Assembly: GCA_050732635.1 (NCBI GenBank)
Contig: JBOHRE010000026.1
Coordinates: forward strand, 1 to 40,135
From: JBOHRE01 sp050732635
Lineage (GTDB): Bacteria > Gemmatimonadota > Gemmatimonadetes > Longimicrobiales > RSA9
DNA length: 40,135 nucleotides
Direction of reading: 5' to 3'
A program made the translations under genes and the position numbers. Below the pieces are notes generated by a model. It made no database searches. It saw only the letters and a program-made list of their open reading frames with translations, and had not been told where the DNA came from. Shown here piece after piece: positions 39,990-40,135 of this stretch (positions within the stretch are counted from its first letter, which is position 1; the number at the start of each line of letters is the position of its first letter).

Positions 39990-40135
39990 GTTCGAGCGCT
40001 CCGTGCCCCGTGCCCCTCCCGCGAAGGGCGCTCAACTCGGGCGCGAACGGAGTCGGTCTCCTGGCTCGAGGCCGAGCCGTCCGCCTTCCCGGGGCTCGGC
40101 CCCAGTGGCATCTCGGACGGTCGTTGCGGCGCGCG
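39990..40135 (-). promoter_or_regulatory. Cobalamin (AdoCbl-class) riboswitch, 5' end cut by window edge
   Basis: Read on the minus strand, the conserved core parts appear in order: GCCACTG (40109-40103), GGGAAGGCGG (40090-40081) and the B12 box CAGGAGACC (40063-40055) within GAGCCAGGAGACCGA. Downstream, GAGCGC (40033-40028) can pair with GCGCTC (39999-39994), a likely expression-platform hairpin just before btuF. Cobalamin binding would repress btuFCDB. The first part of the aptamer and the promoter lie beyond 40135. Confidence 0.93.

Noticed and set aside
39940..40035. BtuF start at the ATG at 40035
   Set aside because: It would start inside the riboswitch expression platform and place some 30 non-secretory residues before the lipoprotein signal.

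Overview
The window is high-GC bacterial chromosome, almost fully coding, with codons strongly G/C-biased at the third position. Outer-membrane proteins (two Omp85-like barrels, an Oar-like TonB receptor, a BtuB-type receptor) and several lipoproteins show a diderm cell. The gene families, the form of the two primary-type sigma factors and the small lipoproteins fit Gemmatimonadota best; this is my inference from protein style, not a database match. I see no rRNA, tRNA, CRISPR array, insertion sequence or prophage.

Left part (1-10430). A 5'-truncated Slt-type lytic transglycosylase is followed by a cold-shock gene with its own promoter and a perfect intrinsic terminator, then polA (proofreading site apparently degraded), a repeat-rich spacer, a leaderless lipoprotein gene and an SSB without the usual C-terminal tip. 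On the minus strand are a DUF547 / Omp85-like pair and a sigma-70 gene whose leader holds an intrinsic terminator and a short overlapping ORF.

Centre (10626-19744, minus strand). Nine genes lie end to end with 1-4 nt overlaps or a 3 nt gap: Omp85-like protein, MTA/SAH-deaminase-like amidohydrolase, cation diffusion facilitator, SAM methyltransferase, geranylgeranyl-reductase-like flavoprotein, SRPBCC cyclase-like protein, ketosynthase with intact Cys-His-His, DUF4126 membrane protein and AhpD-like protein. It looks like one transcription unit for an unassigned polyketide- or lipid-like product; no acyl carrier protein, ketoreductase or chain-length factor is present here. This is the best candidate for an undescribed system.

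Right-centre (19811-31239). A TTGACA promoter drives maeB (malic enzyme plus phosphotransacetylase-like domain), pckA and an HD phosphohydrolase, a C4/C3 carbon node. Then come a convergent PP2C phosphatase, a lipoprotein, a radical SAM protein, a metallophosphoesterase-fold protein lacking several metal ligands, a second sigma-70 factor, rsgA and a DUF4382 lipoprotein.

Right end (31370-40135). A leaderless PP-loop (Dph6-like) ATPase gene and a large TonB-dependent receptor face a cobalamin uptake operon on the minus strand, btuF-btuC-btuD-btuB, with 4 nt overlaps throughout. It is preceded by a cobalamin riboswitch whose 5' end is cut by the window edge.

Promoters share a pattern: TTGnnn, 17-18 bp, then TAGnnT (or TAACCT), sometimes ending only 6-8 nt before an ATG that has no Shine-Dalgarno, which implies leaderless mRNAs.
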